Shown here one piece after another: positions 52,325 to 60,872 of a stretch of DNA of 64,000 nucleotides. This stretch comes from JABAAW01 sp965216605 (lineage in GTDB: Bacteria > Pseudomonadota > Alphaproteobacteria > JABAAW01): positions 558,001-622,000 of the forward strand of contig CBDCGG010000002.1 in the NCBI GenBank assembly GCA_965216605.1, read 5' to 3'. Both the position numbers and the translations under genes were made by a program. Position 1 is the stretch's first letter. Each line of letters opens with the position of its first letter. The notes beneath the pieces are model-generated. The model made no database searches and was not told the origin of the DNA. It worked only from the letters and a program-made list of their open reading frames with translations.

Positions 52325-54127
52325 TCACGACATATCAGTTTTAAGCGCAGCGATAAAAGCAGAGTTGGGAATGTTCACCTTGCCAATCTGCCGCATGCGC
52401 TTCTTCCCCTTCTTCTGCTTCTCTAATAATTTTCGTTTTCTTGTGATATCACCGCCATAACACTTCGCAGTGACATCCTTTCTCAGCGCACCCACCGTCT
52501 CGCGCGCAATGATCGTTCCACCAATAGCACCCTGAATCGCTACCTTGAACAACTGCTGCGGAATCAAAGTCTTGAGCTTCGCACACATGGATTTGGCTCG
52601 CATGGCAGCACGCTCGCGATGCAAGATGCAAGAAAGAGCATCGACCGCCTCGCCGTTGATAAGAATCGAAAGCTTGACGAGATTGCCCTCGCGGAAACCC
52701 ACAGGCTCATAGTCAAACGAAGCGTAGCCGCGCGACAGAGATTTAAGGCGATCGTGAAAATCAAAAACAACCTCGTTCAACGGCAACTCATAGACAAGCA
52801 CAGCACGCTCCTCCAACGCCTCCAGCGAAATCTGCTTGCCCCTCAGCTCGATGCAAAGCTGGATGACAGGACCGATCACCTCGCGCGGTAGGATGATCGT
52901 CGCCTTAATCCAAGGCTCCAGCGAAGCTAGGATGTGCGTGGGGTCGGGATAGTCGGCAGGCGAGCGTAAGTTGATCGTCGTCCCGTTTTGAAGGTCGATC
53001 TTGTACGCTACCGAAGGAGCGGTCGTGACGAGCTCAACTTGATGCTCGCGTCTCAAACGCTCGATGGCGATCTCCAAGTGGAGCAATCCAAGAAAGCCGC
53101 AGCGAAAGCCTAACCCCAACACAGGCGAGCTCTCGTTCTCGCGCGAAAAGCTGGAATCGTTCAACGAAAGCTTGGCAATCGCATCCCTAAGCGCAGGAAA
53201 GTTCTCGGCAGAATCAGGAAAGAGCCCACAGAAAACAACAGGCTGCAACGCACGGAAACCCGGCAGCGGAACAACATCGGGGTGGGCAACCTCGACGATT
53301 GTGTCGCCCGTTTGCGTTTGGGCGAGCGACTTAATCCCCGTCGTGATGAAGCCGATCTCGCCGCAACCCAGCGCGTCCACAGGCGTGGGATGCGGCAGAA
53401 AAACGCCGACGCGCTCGACCGTAGCATCGGTCGTTCCTGCCAGTAGCCGTATCTTTTGTCCCTTCTTGAGCGCGCCCGCATAGACGCGCACTAAAATCAT
53501 CACGCCCAAGTAAGCGTCGTACCAGCTATCGACCAACAAGGCTTTGAGGGCAACATCGTCTTCGCTCTGTCGAGGTTTTGAGAATCGCTCGACCGCAGCT
53601 TCCAGCAGCGAAGTCATGCCTAACCCCGTCTTTGCAGAAATGTTAATCGCCGCATCCTTGTCGAAGCCCAGCGTGCGTTGCAGTTGATCGGCTACTTTGT
53701 CGGTGTCGGCGGAGGGCAGGTCGCACTTGTTGAGCACAGGCACGATATCCAAATCGTTCTCTAGTGCCAGCCATGCGTTGGCGAGCGTCTGCGCCTCGAT
53801 GCCTTGCGTTGCATCGACGATCAGGAACGCACCCTCGCACGAGGCAAGCGCGCGCGAGACCTCGTAGGAAAAATCGACATGCCCTGGCGTATCCATGACA
53901 TTGAAGATGTAGGGCTTGTCTCTGACGACGACGGGCAGGCGCACGGTTTGTGTCTTGATGGTGATGCCGCGTTCGCGTTCTATATCCATCGAGTCGAGCA
54001 TCTGTTCGCGGATCTGGCGTTTGTCGAAGGCTACGCTCTGTTCGATCAGGCGATCGGCGAGCGTAGATTTGCCATGATCGATGTGGGCGATCAGCGCGAA
54101 ATTGCGTATGGTGTGACTTTTGTCCAT
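52325..54127 (-). CDS. lepA: Elongation factor 4 (LepA)
   Basis: 600 residues from ATG 54127 (a second ATG at 54133 is also possible; GAG spacing favours 54127). GTPase motifs AHIDHGKSTLADRL, RERGITIKTQT, DTPGHVDFSYEV and LNKCDLPSAD, then domains II and V, and the LepA-specific C-terminal domain with AKCYGGDITRKRKLLEKQKK. It acts on stalled or mis-translocated ribosomes. Divergent from the M16 peptidase. Confidence 0.97.
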   Translation of the reverse strand: MDKSHTIRNFALIAHIDHGKSTLADRLIEQSVAFDKRQIREQMLDSMDIERERGITIKTQTVRLPVVVRDKPYIFNVMDTPGHVDFSYEVSRALASCEGAFLIVDATQGIEAQTLANAWLALENDLDIVPVLNKCDLPSADTDKVADQLQRTLGFDKDAAINISAKTGLGMTSLLEAAVERFSKPRQSEDDVALKALLVDSWYDAYLGVMILVRVYAGALKKGQKIRLLAGTTDATVERVGVFLPHPTPVDALGCGEIGFITTGIKSLAQTQTGDTIVEVAHPDVVPLPGFRALQPVVFCGLFPDSAENFPALRDAIAKLSLNDSSFSRENESSPVLGLGFRCGFLGLLHLEIAIERLRREHQVELVTTAPSVAYKIDLQNGTTINLRSPADYPDPTHILASLEPWIKATIILPREVIGPVIQLCIELRGKQISLEALEERAVLVYELPLNEVVFDFHDRLKSLSRGYASFDYEPVGFREGNLVKLSILINGEAVDALSCILHRERAAMRAKSMCAKLKTLIPQQLFKVAIQGAIGGTIIARETVGALRKDVTAKCYGGDITRKRKLLEKQKKGKKRMRQIGKVNIPNSAFIAALKTDMS

Positions 54128-54167
54128 AATCATCTCAGGTTTATATATTTTCTATGAGAATCCTAGC

Positions 54168-55487
54168 ATGAAGAAAGATGTTTCCCGTCTGCCGATACGC
54201 CAACCCCTCTCTTGTGGGGCGATGGCGATTGTAGACGAGATCGAGCGTGTCGAGAGCTTGACCTGCGGTATTTGGATTGGGACGGGTTCGCGTTCTGATC
54301 CTGCGTCGCGCGCGGGGCTGGCGCATTTCTACGAGCATATGCTTTTCAAAGGCACGGAGACGCGCAACGCCTATCGCTTAGCTGCCGACATCGAGGCTTG
54401 CGGCGGCATGATCAACGCCTACACATCGCGCGAGCAGACGGCGTTCTATGTCCGCATGCCCAGCGAGCATTTGGAGCGGGGTTTGGAGATTCTCTGCGAC
54501 ATGATTTGCAACGCGCGGTTTCCTGAGGAAGAGTTGCGCACAGAGCGCGATGTTGTCATTCAGGAGATTGCGCAATCGTTCGATACGCCTGACGACCATG
54601 TTTTCGATGCGTTTCAGTCGCAGTTGTATCCTCGGCAGAAGTTGGGTCGTCCTATTTTGGGCGATCGAGCTAGCATCGAGGCTACTTGCCGCGACGACTT
54701 ACAGCAGCATCGCGCGGCGCATTATTACGGCGAGAATATGGTTGTTTCTTTTTCGGGACGCGGGGATTTCGCGCGCGGTGTCGAGTTTGTCGAAAAGGCT
54801 TTGGCATCGTTGAACAGGACTCCTGCTGATATTACCAAGCCTTCTCTTCAGAGCGAGGTGTCTTCGATGGCGAGAGTGGGCTTGCCGCGTTTTGCCTGCT
54901 CTCTTTCGGTTGAGGAGAGGGATATCGAGCAGTGTCACAGCCTTGTGGGTTTTCCTGCTTATTCGCGTCATCACGAGGATTACTACGGTGTGCAGGTTTT
55001 GTGTGCTTTGTTGGGACAGGGGATGGCATCGCCGTTGTTTCAGGAGATTCGTGAGAAAAGGGGATTGGCTTATTCGATCTCGAGCTTTTATCAGGCGTGG
55101 CAGGATGGGGGTTTGTTTGCTCTTTACACGGCGAGCGACCGCAGCAAGATGGAGGAGTTGCAGCGTGCTTTGCGGGGTTGTTTGAATGCCTGCACAGAGG
55201 CTTTGAGCGACGAGGACATTTCGAGGGCGAAGGCGCAGATGCGCTCTTCTTTGGTGATGGGGTTAGAGTCGCCTCTGCGTCGGGCGGGTTATTGGGCTTC
55301 GAGCTTTTTGTATTACGGCGAGTTGATCGATCCGCGCGAGACTTTGGCGAAGATTGCTTCTGTCGACAAGGCATCGCTGTTACGATTAGCGGATGTATTG
55401 TTTGGGGGGATGAGTGCCATTACGGTTTTGGGACCTTTGTCTCGTATGCGATTATCGGAGATTTCCTCTTTTGGTCAGGCTCATTGA
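54168..55487 (+). CDS. M16 family zinc metallopeptidase (processing-peptidase-like)
   Basis: 439 residues from ATG 54168. The inverted zinc motif HFYEHMLFKGT (H-x2-E-H) near residue 60 and the distal Glu in ERDVVIQEIAQ identify an active M16B subunit, similar to the mitochondrial processing peptidase beta family. The C-terminal half has EIREKRGLAYSISSFYQAW, the substrate-binding Arg-Tyr region. Only one subunit is present. Confidence 0.93.
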   Translation: MKKDVSRLPIRQPLSCGAMAIVDEIERVESLTCGIWIGTGSRSDPASRAGLAHFYEHMLFKGTETRNAYRLAADIEACGGMINAYTSREQTAFYVRMPSEHLERGLEILCDMICNARFPEEELRTERDVVIQEIAQSFDTPDDHVFDAFQSQLYPRQKLGRPILGDRASIEATCRDDLQQHRAAHYYGENMVVSFSGRGDFARGVEFVEKALASLNRTPADITKPSLQSEVSSMARVGLPRFACSLSVEERDIEQCHSLVGFPAYSRHHEDYYGVQVLCALLGQGMASPLFQEIREKRGLAYSISSFYQAWQDGGLFALYTASDRSKMEELQRALRGCLNACTEALSDEDISRAKAQMRSSLVMGLESPLRRAGYWASSFLYYGELIDPRETLAKIASVDKASLLRLADVLFGGMSAITVLGPLSRMRLSEISSFGQAH

Positions 55488-55491
55488 GGAA

Positions 55492-56125
55492 TTGTTTTGT
55501 CCGCCTATTGCGTTGCGTGGTCCTTTTGTGACTTTGCGGCGCATTTCGCGCGGGGTTGAGGGAGAGTGGATTGCGTTGCGGCGGCGCAGTCGAGATTTCC
55601 TTCAGCCGTGGGAGCCTAAGTGGACTTCGGATATTTTAACGCCGAGGGGGTTTGGGGCGTTTTTGGATTACCATAGGGATGGATGGCGCGCGGGTAATTT
55701 GCGGGGATTTTTGATTTATCGGAACGGAGATGGAGATGGGGATGGGGATGGAAGTGGGAATAGGAGATGGGAATAGGAATAGAAATGGGGAGTTAGTTGG
55801 GGGTATTACATTGAGCAACATTCGGTATGGGGCGAACATGACGGCGAGCGTGGGTTATTGGATGGGGATTGATTATGCGAGGCGGGGTTATATGCGGGAG
55901 GCATTGTCTTTGATTTTGGAGTATGGGTTTGGGAAGATGGGATTGAATCGGATTGAGGCGAGTTGCATGCCGGACAATCGTCCTAGCACTAGGTTATTGT
56001 TGCGGGGGGGTTTTCGGATTGAGGGGGAGGGGCGGAGTTATTTGTATATTGATGGGGTATGGGAGGATCATTTATTGTTTGCGATTTTGGCAAGGGATGC
56101 GCGGAGTAGGGTTGAGAGGCTTTGA
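55492..56125 (+). pseudogene. RimJ/RimL-type GNAT acetyltransferase, frameshifted in a GGGGAT repeat
   Basis: The first frame reads LFCPPIALRGPFVTLRRISR and SRDFLQPWEPKWTSDILTP (typical of RimJ) up to GFLIYRNGDGDGDGDG, then stops at 55776. The rest of the domain (GELVGGITLSNIRYG, SVGYWMGIDYARRGYMREAL, GLNRIEASCMPDNRPSTRLL) is in another frame to 56125. The switch lies in a purine repeat (GGAGATGGGGATGGGGATGG, near 55727-55750, then GGGAATAGG units). Changing the unit number by a length not divisible by three would restore the frame. TTG 55492 is a guess for the start. The gene is unusually C-poor. Confidence 0.78.
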
Positions 56126-56202
56126 GTTGCGTTTGTGTTTTTGTGAGTGGTGATGGGTTCGCAACGAGAAACTGAATTTGTGTTTGTTGCACTTTTGTGA
56201 GC

Positions 56203-56560
56203 GTCTGCCTTTGCTCGCCTGCGCTTTTTAAGAGGCGCGCATCACAAAGGCAGACACGGGCTTTATTTAATCAGGAAATGCAAAACATGCGCACGCGAAG
56301 CGTGCGCGGGGGGTGTGGGGGGATAAATTCCCCCCACGAAGACCCCGCGTCAGCGGGAGGAATTTATCCCCTCGCGCACGAAGCACGCTTTATCTACGCG
56401 CGGGAGAATTTATCCCCTCGCGTTTGCGTAACAGACGGGCAAAAACTACGCGCGTAGCGCGTAGCCTCTTATTCAAAAGCGCGAGGCTCGCCTCGCGCAA
56501 TACTGACTCGTAACATGGCAGGGCGATTGTGTTTTCCTCGTCATAGCGATAGAAAAAACA
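56203..56560 (-). repeat. Modular hairpin repeat, copy F
   Basis: Read on the minus strand: CGAGTCAGTATTGCG, hairpin 1 (GCGCGAGGC/GCCTCGCGC, 56479-56498), TTTTGAATAAGAGGCTACG, hairpin 2 (CTACGCGC/GCGCGTAG), two GGGATAAATT-type elements, GCTGACGCGGGGTCTT, a GGGGGGATAAATTCCCCCC hairpin, hairpin 5 (GCGCACGC/GCGTGCGC), ATGTTTTGCATTTCC, and an end block whose 11-bp stem GTCTGCCTTTG (56203-56213) pairs with CAAAGGCAGAC (56245-56255). Spacer 56126-56202 and 56561-56642 otherwise shows nothing recognisable. Confidence 0.83.
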
Positions 56561-56642
56561 AGCACGAAGCGCTAACCTTGTATTGACTCTGCCTTCTGTT
56601 ACTAGGATAGTGAGGAGTCTTTGAGTAAAGAGGAATAAAATC

Positions 56643-57542
56643 ATGGAAGCATTATTTGAATGGTTCACCCCTACTCGTTGGGCGATAGCAATCGGACTTG
56701 GGGTTGCGAGTATTTGGCATCAATTGACAAAAAGCTCACAATCGAAAACACGGGTAAAAAGAAGCTTCCTTTTTATAAACTTCCTCAATGCGTCCTTGTT
56801 GGAAATAGGGGTTGCTAAAACACAAGAATCTTCTTCGGTTAAAAGCTTGCCTGCATTGAATATTCAAGAAAACATAGAAAACAATGAAGAACCTTCATTA
56901 AAAGGAAAAGAAACATCAGCAGGCGGTAAAAAAGAATTGAAAGACGATATTGCATCTCTGAAAAAAGCAGCTAACGATGGAGACGCTGAAGCGCGATTCA
57001 AATTAGCTCTTAAATACTCGAAAGGAAAAGGAGTTGAAAAAAATCTTGAAAAAGCTTTTGAATTGTATAAAAAATCTGCTCAACAAGAACATAGTCGCGC
57101 ACAAAATAATTTAGGGAATATGTATTCTAGAGGTGAATATGTGAAACAAGACCATAAACAAGCAGTTCGCTGGTATCGCAAAGCAGCGGATCAAGGAAAT
57201 CCTACAGCACAGTTTAATTTAGGATTGGGGCGTTACTATGGAGAGGGAGTTTTAGAAAGTTATAAAAAAGCGGCTGATTGGTATCGTCAAGCAGCCGAAC
57301 AAGGACATGCAGGTGCACTAAATAACTTAAGTGCTATGTATTCTAGAGGTCAAAGCGTTGAAAGAAACTTTTCTATGGCGTACGGGTTGTTCTTGCTTGC
57401 AGCACAAGGAGGAGAAGAAGTAGCAAAAGATAATTTGCTGAAGCTAAAATCAGAATTGACAACAGAACAAATAACCGAAGGACAAAAAATCGCGCAAGAA
57501 TGGCAAGCAAGAATAGATGCGAATCCGAACAAAGAAGAATAG
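56643..57542 (+). CDS. Sel1-like repeat protein with N-terminal membrane anchor
   Basis: 299 residues. A hydrophobic segment near 12-28 (WAIAIGLGVASIWHQL), a charged linker, then at least four Sel1 repeats of about 36 residues from residue 105 (DAEARFKLALKYSKGKGVEK, RAQNNLGNMYSRGEYVKQDH, TAQFNLGLGRYYGEGVLESY, GALNNLSAMYSRGQSVERNF). Sel1 solenoids mediate protein-protein contacts and are frequent in host-associated bacteria. Base composition is visibly AT- and A-rich compared with all neighbours. It is flanked by inverted repeat copies F (minus) and G (plus), which suggests acquisition as a unit. The fourth repeat is shortened. Confidence 0.85.
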   Translation: MEALFEWFTPTRWAIAIGLGVASIWHQLTKSSQSKTRVKRSFLFINFLNASLLEIGVAKTQESSSVKSLPALNIQENIENNEEPSLKGKETSAGGKKELKDDIASLKKAANDGDAEARFKLALKYSKGKGVEKNLEKAFELYKKSAQQEHSRAQNNLGNMYSRGEYVKQDHKQAVRWYRKAADQGNPTAQFNLGLGRYYGEGVLESYKKAADWYRQAAEQGHAGALNNLSAMYSRGQSVERNFSMAYGLFLLAAQGGEEVAKDNLLKLKSELTTEQITEGQKIAQEWQARIDANPNKEE

Positions 57543-57576
57543 TTTTTAAGGTGCGCTATGCGCGATTTTTTTCTTC

Positions 57577-57935
57577 TCTATCTTCTAGGCAAAATTAAAT
57601 ACGCTTTACCGCGTTGCGAGTCAGCTTGCGCGAGGCTTGCCTCGCGCTTTTGAATAAGAGGCTACGCGCTACGCGCGTAGTTTTTTGCTCCGTCTGTGGC
57701 GCGAGCGGGGGGATAAATTCCCCGCGCGTAGAAGGCGCTATCGCGCCCCGCTGACGCGGGGTCTTTTGCGAGGGATTACTCCCTCGCGCTCCCCCATAGC
57801 GCGTTGCTTGCAATGCGCGTCCATGATGTTTGCTACGCGCACGATGTTTTGCATCCGTCATCATACAAAGCCCGTGTCTGTCGCGCGAGTGTGTGCCATT
57901 AAAAAGCACGAACGCGAGCGCGACAAGACGCACAC
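57577..57935 (+). repeat. Modular hairpin repeat, copy G (longest copy)
   Basis: TCTAGGCAAAATTAAATACG, CGTTGCGAGTCAGCTTGCG, hairpin 1 (GCGCGAGGC tt GCCTCGCGC, 57628-57647), TTTTGAATAAGAGGCTACG, hairpin 2 (CTACGCGC tac GCGCGTAG), GGGGGGATAAATTCCCC, hairpin 3 (GGCGC tatc GCGCC), GCTGACGCGGGGTCTTT, hairpin 4 (GCGAGGG/CCCTCGC), hairpin 5 (GCGCGTTGC tt GCAATGCGC), ATGTTTTGCATCCGTCATC, and a final stem GTCT-GTCGCGC with GCGCGAC-A-AGAC enclosing GTGCCATTAAAAAGCAC. 57936-58077 contains a second copy of the CGCGACAAGACGCA end and a C-rich tract. Confidence 0.87.
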
Positions 57936-58077
57936 AAAAGCACAAGCACAAGCGCGAACGCGACAAGACGCACAGAACCCACCCCTCCAAAAGCGAAGCC
58001 AAGCAACAACAAAAATATCCGTGTAAAAACTCCCCCAAAAACCCCCAAACAATCCCCCCGCCTGCAACCCAGCCCGA

Positions 58078-58524
58078 CTAGCCCTGCTGCTCCTTCTCCG
58101 CCTCTTCCTTCTTCCGCCTCTCCGCAGCATCCTTAGTAGGTCCAGCATCCGTCCCCTTAGCACCCACATCCCGTTCCAATAACTCAATAAAAGCCATATC
58201 CGCCATATCACCCCTTCGAGGATTCGTGCGCACAATTCGAGTATATCCCCCATTCCGCTCCGTAAATCGCTTCCCCAAAACATCAAACAATTTCTTCGCA
58301 ATACCCTCATCCTGTAAATAACCCGCCGCCTTCCGCCTAGCATGCAACTTCCCACTCTTCCCCAAAGTGATCAACTTCTCCGCAACAGGACGCAACGCCT
58401 TCGCCTTCGCAATGGTCGTGCGAATCTGCTCGTGCTTAAACAAAGCAACCGACAAATTCGCCAGCAAAGCACGCCGATGAGACGAATCTCGCGCAAGCTT
58501 CTTCTTTCTCATACGATGTCGCAT
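58078..58524 (-). CDS. rplQ: 50S ribosomal protein L17
   Basis: 148 residues. MRHRMRKKKLARDSSHRRAL is the hallmark L17 start; TTIAKAKALRPVAEKLITLG and GGYTRIVRTNPRRGDMADMA follow. The last 30 residues are a charged extension common in alphaproteobacteria. Last gene of the minus-strand alpha operon. Confidence 0.98.
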   Translation of the reverse strand: MRHRMRKKKLARDSSHRRALLANLSVALFKHEQIRTTIAKAKALRPVAEKLITLGKSGKLHARRKAAGYLQDEGIAKKLFDVLGKRFTERNGGYTRIVRTNPRRGDMADMAFIELLERDVGAKGTDAGPTKDAAERRKKEEAEKEQQG

Positions 58525-58572
58525 ATTCCTAATCCTCTCTTTTGCTAATTCTAAAAGTCAAAGTCAAACGGC

Positions 58573-59643
58573 TCAATAAGGATCGTCAAGCTTCTTAACC
58601 ATCTCGGCAAGATTCTCAGGCGGCCAATCAGGAATATCCATCCCCAACGACAAACCCATCTCGGCGAGCGTCGCCTTGATCTCGTCCAAAGACTTCTTCC
58701 CGAAGTTCGGAGTTTTCAACATATCCGATTCCTCCTTTCGCACCAAGTCGCCGATATAGTGTATGTCGCCGTTCTTCAAGCAGTTCGCCGAGCGCACCGA
58801 AAGCTCCAACTCGTCGATCTTGCGGAATAGATTGTTGTTGTCCAAAGGACCATCGCTTACAGAGATTTTTTCCTCCTTGACGATCGTAGGCTCTTTGAAA
58901 TTGATGAAGCTCTCCATCTGCGACGAAAGAATCCGCGCTGCTAACGCAACCGCGTTTTCAGGAGAGATCGCTCCGTTCGTCTCGATCGAAATGGCAAGCT
59001 TGTCGTAGTCGGTATCCTGTCCGACGCGGGTGTTCTCGACGCGATAGAAGACGCGTTTGACAGGGCTGAAAATCGAATCGATAGGAATAGCTCCGATAGG
59101 AAGCGTTTCGTGTCGGTTCTGCTCGGCGGAAGCGTATCCCTTGCCCTGCTCGACCGTCATTTCGATATTGAGCGTCGAGTCCTTATCGAGCGTGCAGATC
59201 TGCAACGCAGGATTGATAACATCAACATGTCCACCTCCGTCGATCATCTCGGCGGTGATGGTGCCGGGCTTGTCGGCTTTCAGGTAGATCTTGCGAGGCT
59301 GTGTCGAATCGCTACGCAAGGCTAGTTCCTTGATTTTCAGGATGATATCGGTGACATCTTCGCGCACGCCGGGGATGGTGGAGAACTCGTGCAGCACGCC
59401 TTCGATCTGCACGCAGGTGACGGCAGCTCCTTGTAGCGAGGAAAGCAACACGCGGCGGATGGCATTCCCTAGCGTTAGTCCGAAGCCTCGTTCTAGGGGT
59501 TTGGCGGTGATGGTGGCAGAGCGTCGTTTGTCGATACCCGGGTCGATATCGATTTTGTGGGGGCGGATCAGCTCTTCCCAGTTGCGCTCCAGCGCTTGAA
59601 ACGGAGGAGCAGAATCGTCGAGGGCAATTTTTGTCGCGGTCAT
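58573..59643 (-). CDS. rpoA: DNA-directed RNA polymerase subunit alpha
   Basis: 356 residues. The N-terminal assembly domain has EPLERGFGLTLGNAIRRVLL-type sequence (here KPLERGFGLTLGNAIRRVLL) and VKRVFYRVENTRVGQDTDYD; the C-terminal domain (about 270-345) has LELSVRSANCLKNGDIHYIG and LKTPNFGKKSLDEIK. Preceded by a 108-bp spacer whose transcript is nearly free of G. Confidence 0.98.
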   Translation of the reverse strand: MTATKIALDDSAPPFQALERNWEELIRPHKIDIDPGIDKRRSATITAKPLERGFGLTLGNAIRRVLLSSLQGAAVTCVQIEGVLHEFSTIPGVREDVTDIILKIKELALRSDSTQPRKIYLKADKPGTITAEMIDGGGHVDVINPALQICTLDKDSTLNIEMTVEQGKGYASAEQNRHETLPIGAIPIDSIFSPVKRVFYRVENTRVGQDTDYDKLAISIETNGAISPENAVALAARILSSQMESFINFKEPTIVKEEKISVSDGPLDNNNLFRKIDELELSVRSANCLKNGDIHYIGDLVRKEESDMLKTPNFGKKSLDEIKATLAEMGLSLGMDIPDWPPENLAEMVKKLDDPY

Positions 59644-59658
59644 GATAGAGGGGGTCTC

Positions 59659-59752
59659 TTAAGTAGAAGTTGGAGGTTGAGGAATGGGGAGATTGAAAGG
59701 TGGAAAAGTGGGTGGGATAGATGGAGAAATTGAGGGGTTGATAGATATGAAT
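59659..59752 (-). promoter_or_regulatory. G-free 94-nt transcript spacer between rpsK and rpoA
   Basis: The + strand has no C from 59659 to 59752, so the mRNA is free of G over 94 nt and rich in C, U and A. It covers nearly the whole rpsK-rpoA spacer and resembles a Rho utilisation (rut) region; it could also be an unstructured S1-binding leader. Confidence 0.5.
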
Positions 59753-60132
59753 CAGACGCGCCGTCGTTTTCGTGGACGGCATCCGTTGTGTGCTACGGGT
59801 GTTACATCGCGTATGGCGGTGATGACGAATCCTACGGCTCGCAGGGTTCTGAGGGCGGTTTCTCTACCTGAGCCGGGTCCTTTGATGGCGACTTCGATCG
59901 TCTTCAGTCCCAGATCCAGTGCTTTTTTACCTGCGTTTTCGGCGGCGACTTGGGCGGCGTAGGGCGTTGATTTGCGGCTACCTTTGAAGCCGGCGACGCC
60001 TGCTGTAGCCCAGGCGATGGCATTGCCTTGTTTATCGGTGAAGGTCACCATGGTATTATTGAACGAGGCGTAGATATGCGCGATACCTTCGGTAACGCGT
60101 CCGCGGCGGTCTTTTTTCTTTTTCAGAACCAT
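59752..60132 (-). CDS. rpsK: 30S ribosomal protein S11
   Basis: 126 residues. GIAHIYASFNNTMVTFTDKQ, AWATAGVAGFKGSRKSTPYA, VAIKGPGSGRETALRTL and the Arg/Lys-rich end NGCRPRKRRRV are canonical. Between rpsM and rpoA as expected, but the spacers on both sides are unusually long for this operon. Confidence 0.98.
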   Translation of the reverse strand: MVLKKKKDRRGRVTEGIAHIYASFNNTMVTFTDKQGNAIAWATAGVAGFKGSRKSTPYAAQVAAENAGKKALDLGLKTIEVAIKGPGSGRETALRTLRAVGFVITAIRDVTPVAHNGCRPRKRRRV

Positions 60133-60206
60133 GGGGAGAGTCCTTGACGAGGAGGTTGAGAAGCCTTGAGGGGCGAGCTAAAAAGCGGAGTATTCATGAG
60201 AAAAAC

Positions 60207-60276
60207 TGGATGAGGAGATTGTTAAGTTGGAAGTTGGGATGTGGAAATTGGGAGGGGTTGAGATATGGGATTATTT
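60207..60276 (-). promoter_or_regulatory. G-free 70-nt transcript spacer between rpsM and rpsK
   Basis: No C on the + strand from 60207 to 60276, so the transcript lacks G across the rpsM stop and most of the 138-bp spacer. Same character as the rpsK-rpoA spacer and similar short words on the mRNA (CCCAACTTCCAACTT here, TCCAACTTCTACTT there). Confidence 0.5.
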
Positions 60277-60639
60277 CTTTTTGCCTGCGATTGGCTTAGC
60301 TTTACCTTTGCGGGTGCGCGCGTTGGTGTGTGTTCTTTGTCCTCGGACGGGGAGTCCTTTTCTGTGCCTTAGTCCTCTGTAGCAGCCTAGATCTAGCAGG
60401 CGTTTGATATTCATGGATGTATCGCGGCGCAGTTCTCCTTCTACTCGGCAGGTATTTTCGATGGCTTTACGAATGTTAGTGACGGCTTGTTCGTCGAGGT
60501 CGCGCACGCGCGTTTGCGGAGCGATCGCGCACTGCTTGCAGATATTGTGTGCGGTGAGAGGTCCTACGCCGTAGATGCTAGTGAGCGCGATTTCGACGCG
60601 CTTGGCGGTAGGGATATTGACTCCGGCGATTCGCGCCAT
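60271..60639 (-). CDS. rpsM: 30S ribosomal protein S13
   Basis: 122 residues. MARIAGVNIPTAKRVEIALT, YGVGPLTAHNICKQCAI, YRGLRHRKGLPVRGQRTHTN and TRKGKAKPIAGKK are canonical. In alphaproteobacteria it normally follows secY-adk; here repeat copies H and I and the divergent gpmI lie upstream, so the ribosomal cluster is broken at this point. Confidence 0.98.
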   Translation of the reverse strand: MARIAGVNIPTAKRVEIALTSIYGVGPLTAHNICKQCAIAPQTRVRDLDEQAVTNIRKAIENTCRVEGELRRDTSMNIKRLLDLGCYRGLRHRKGLPVRGQRTHTNARTRKGKAKPIAGKKK

Positions 60640-60872
60640 TGGATGGGGTTTCTCCGAGAAAAACGAGGGGTTATGCGTTGGTACAGAAAAAACGCACGCT
60701 TTGTTTGTGTTTTTGGCACAGACGCGCGATACGGGGGATTGGGGGCGAGTAGCCTTGCTTTGCTTTTAGCATGGGGGGAGGGGGTTTTGTCAAGCTTTTT
60801 TGTATTGTCGTGCGCTTTGCGCGTAGAAAAGCGCGTGTCTGTCGCTTGCGCGCGTGGGGGTGCTGGGGGTGG

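Noticed and set aside
57685..58026. Long open frames inside repeats G, H and I
   Set aside because: Arg-rich, low-complexity translations of hairpin sequence with no start context and no conservation between copies.
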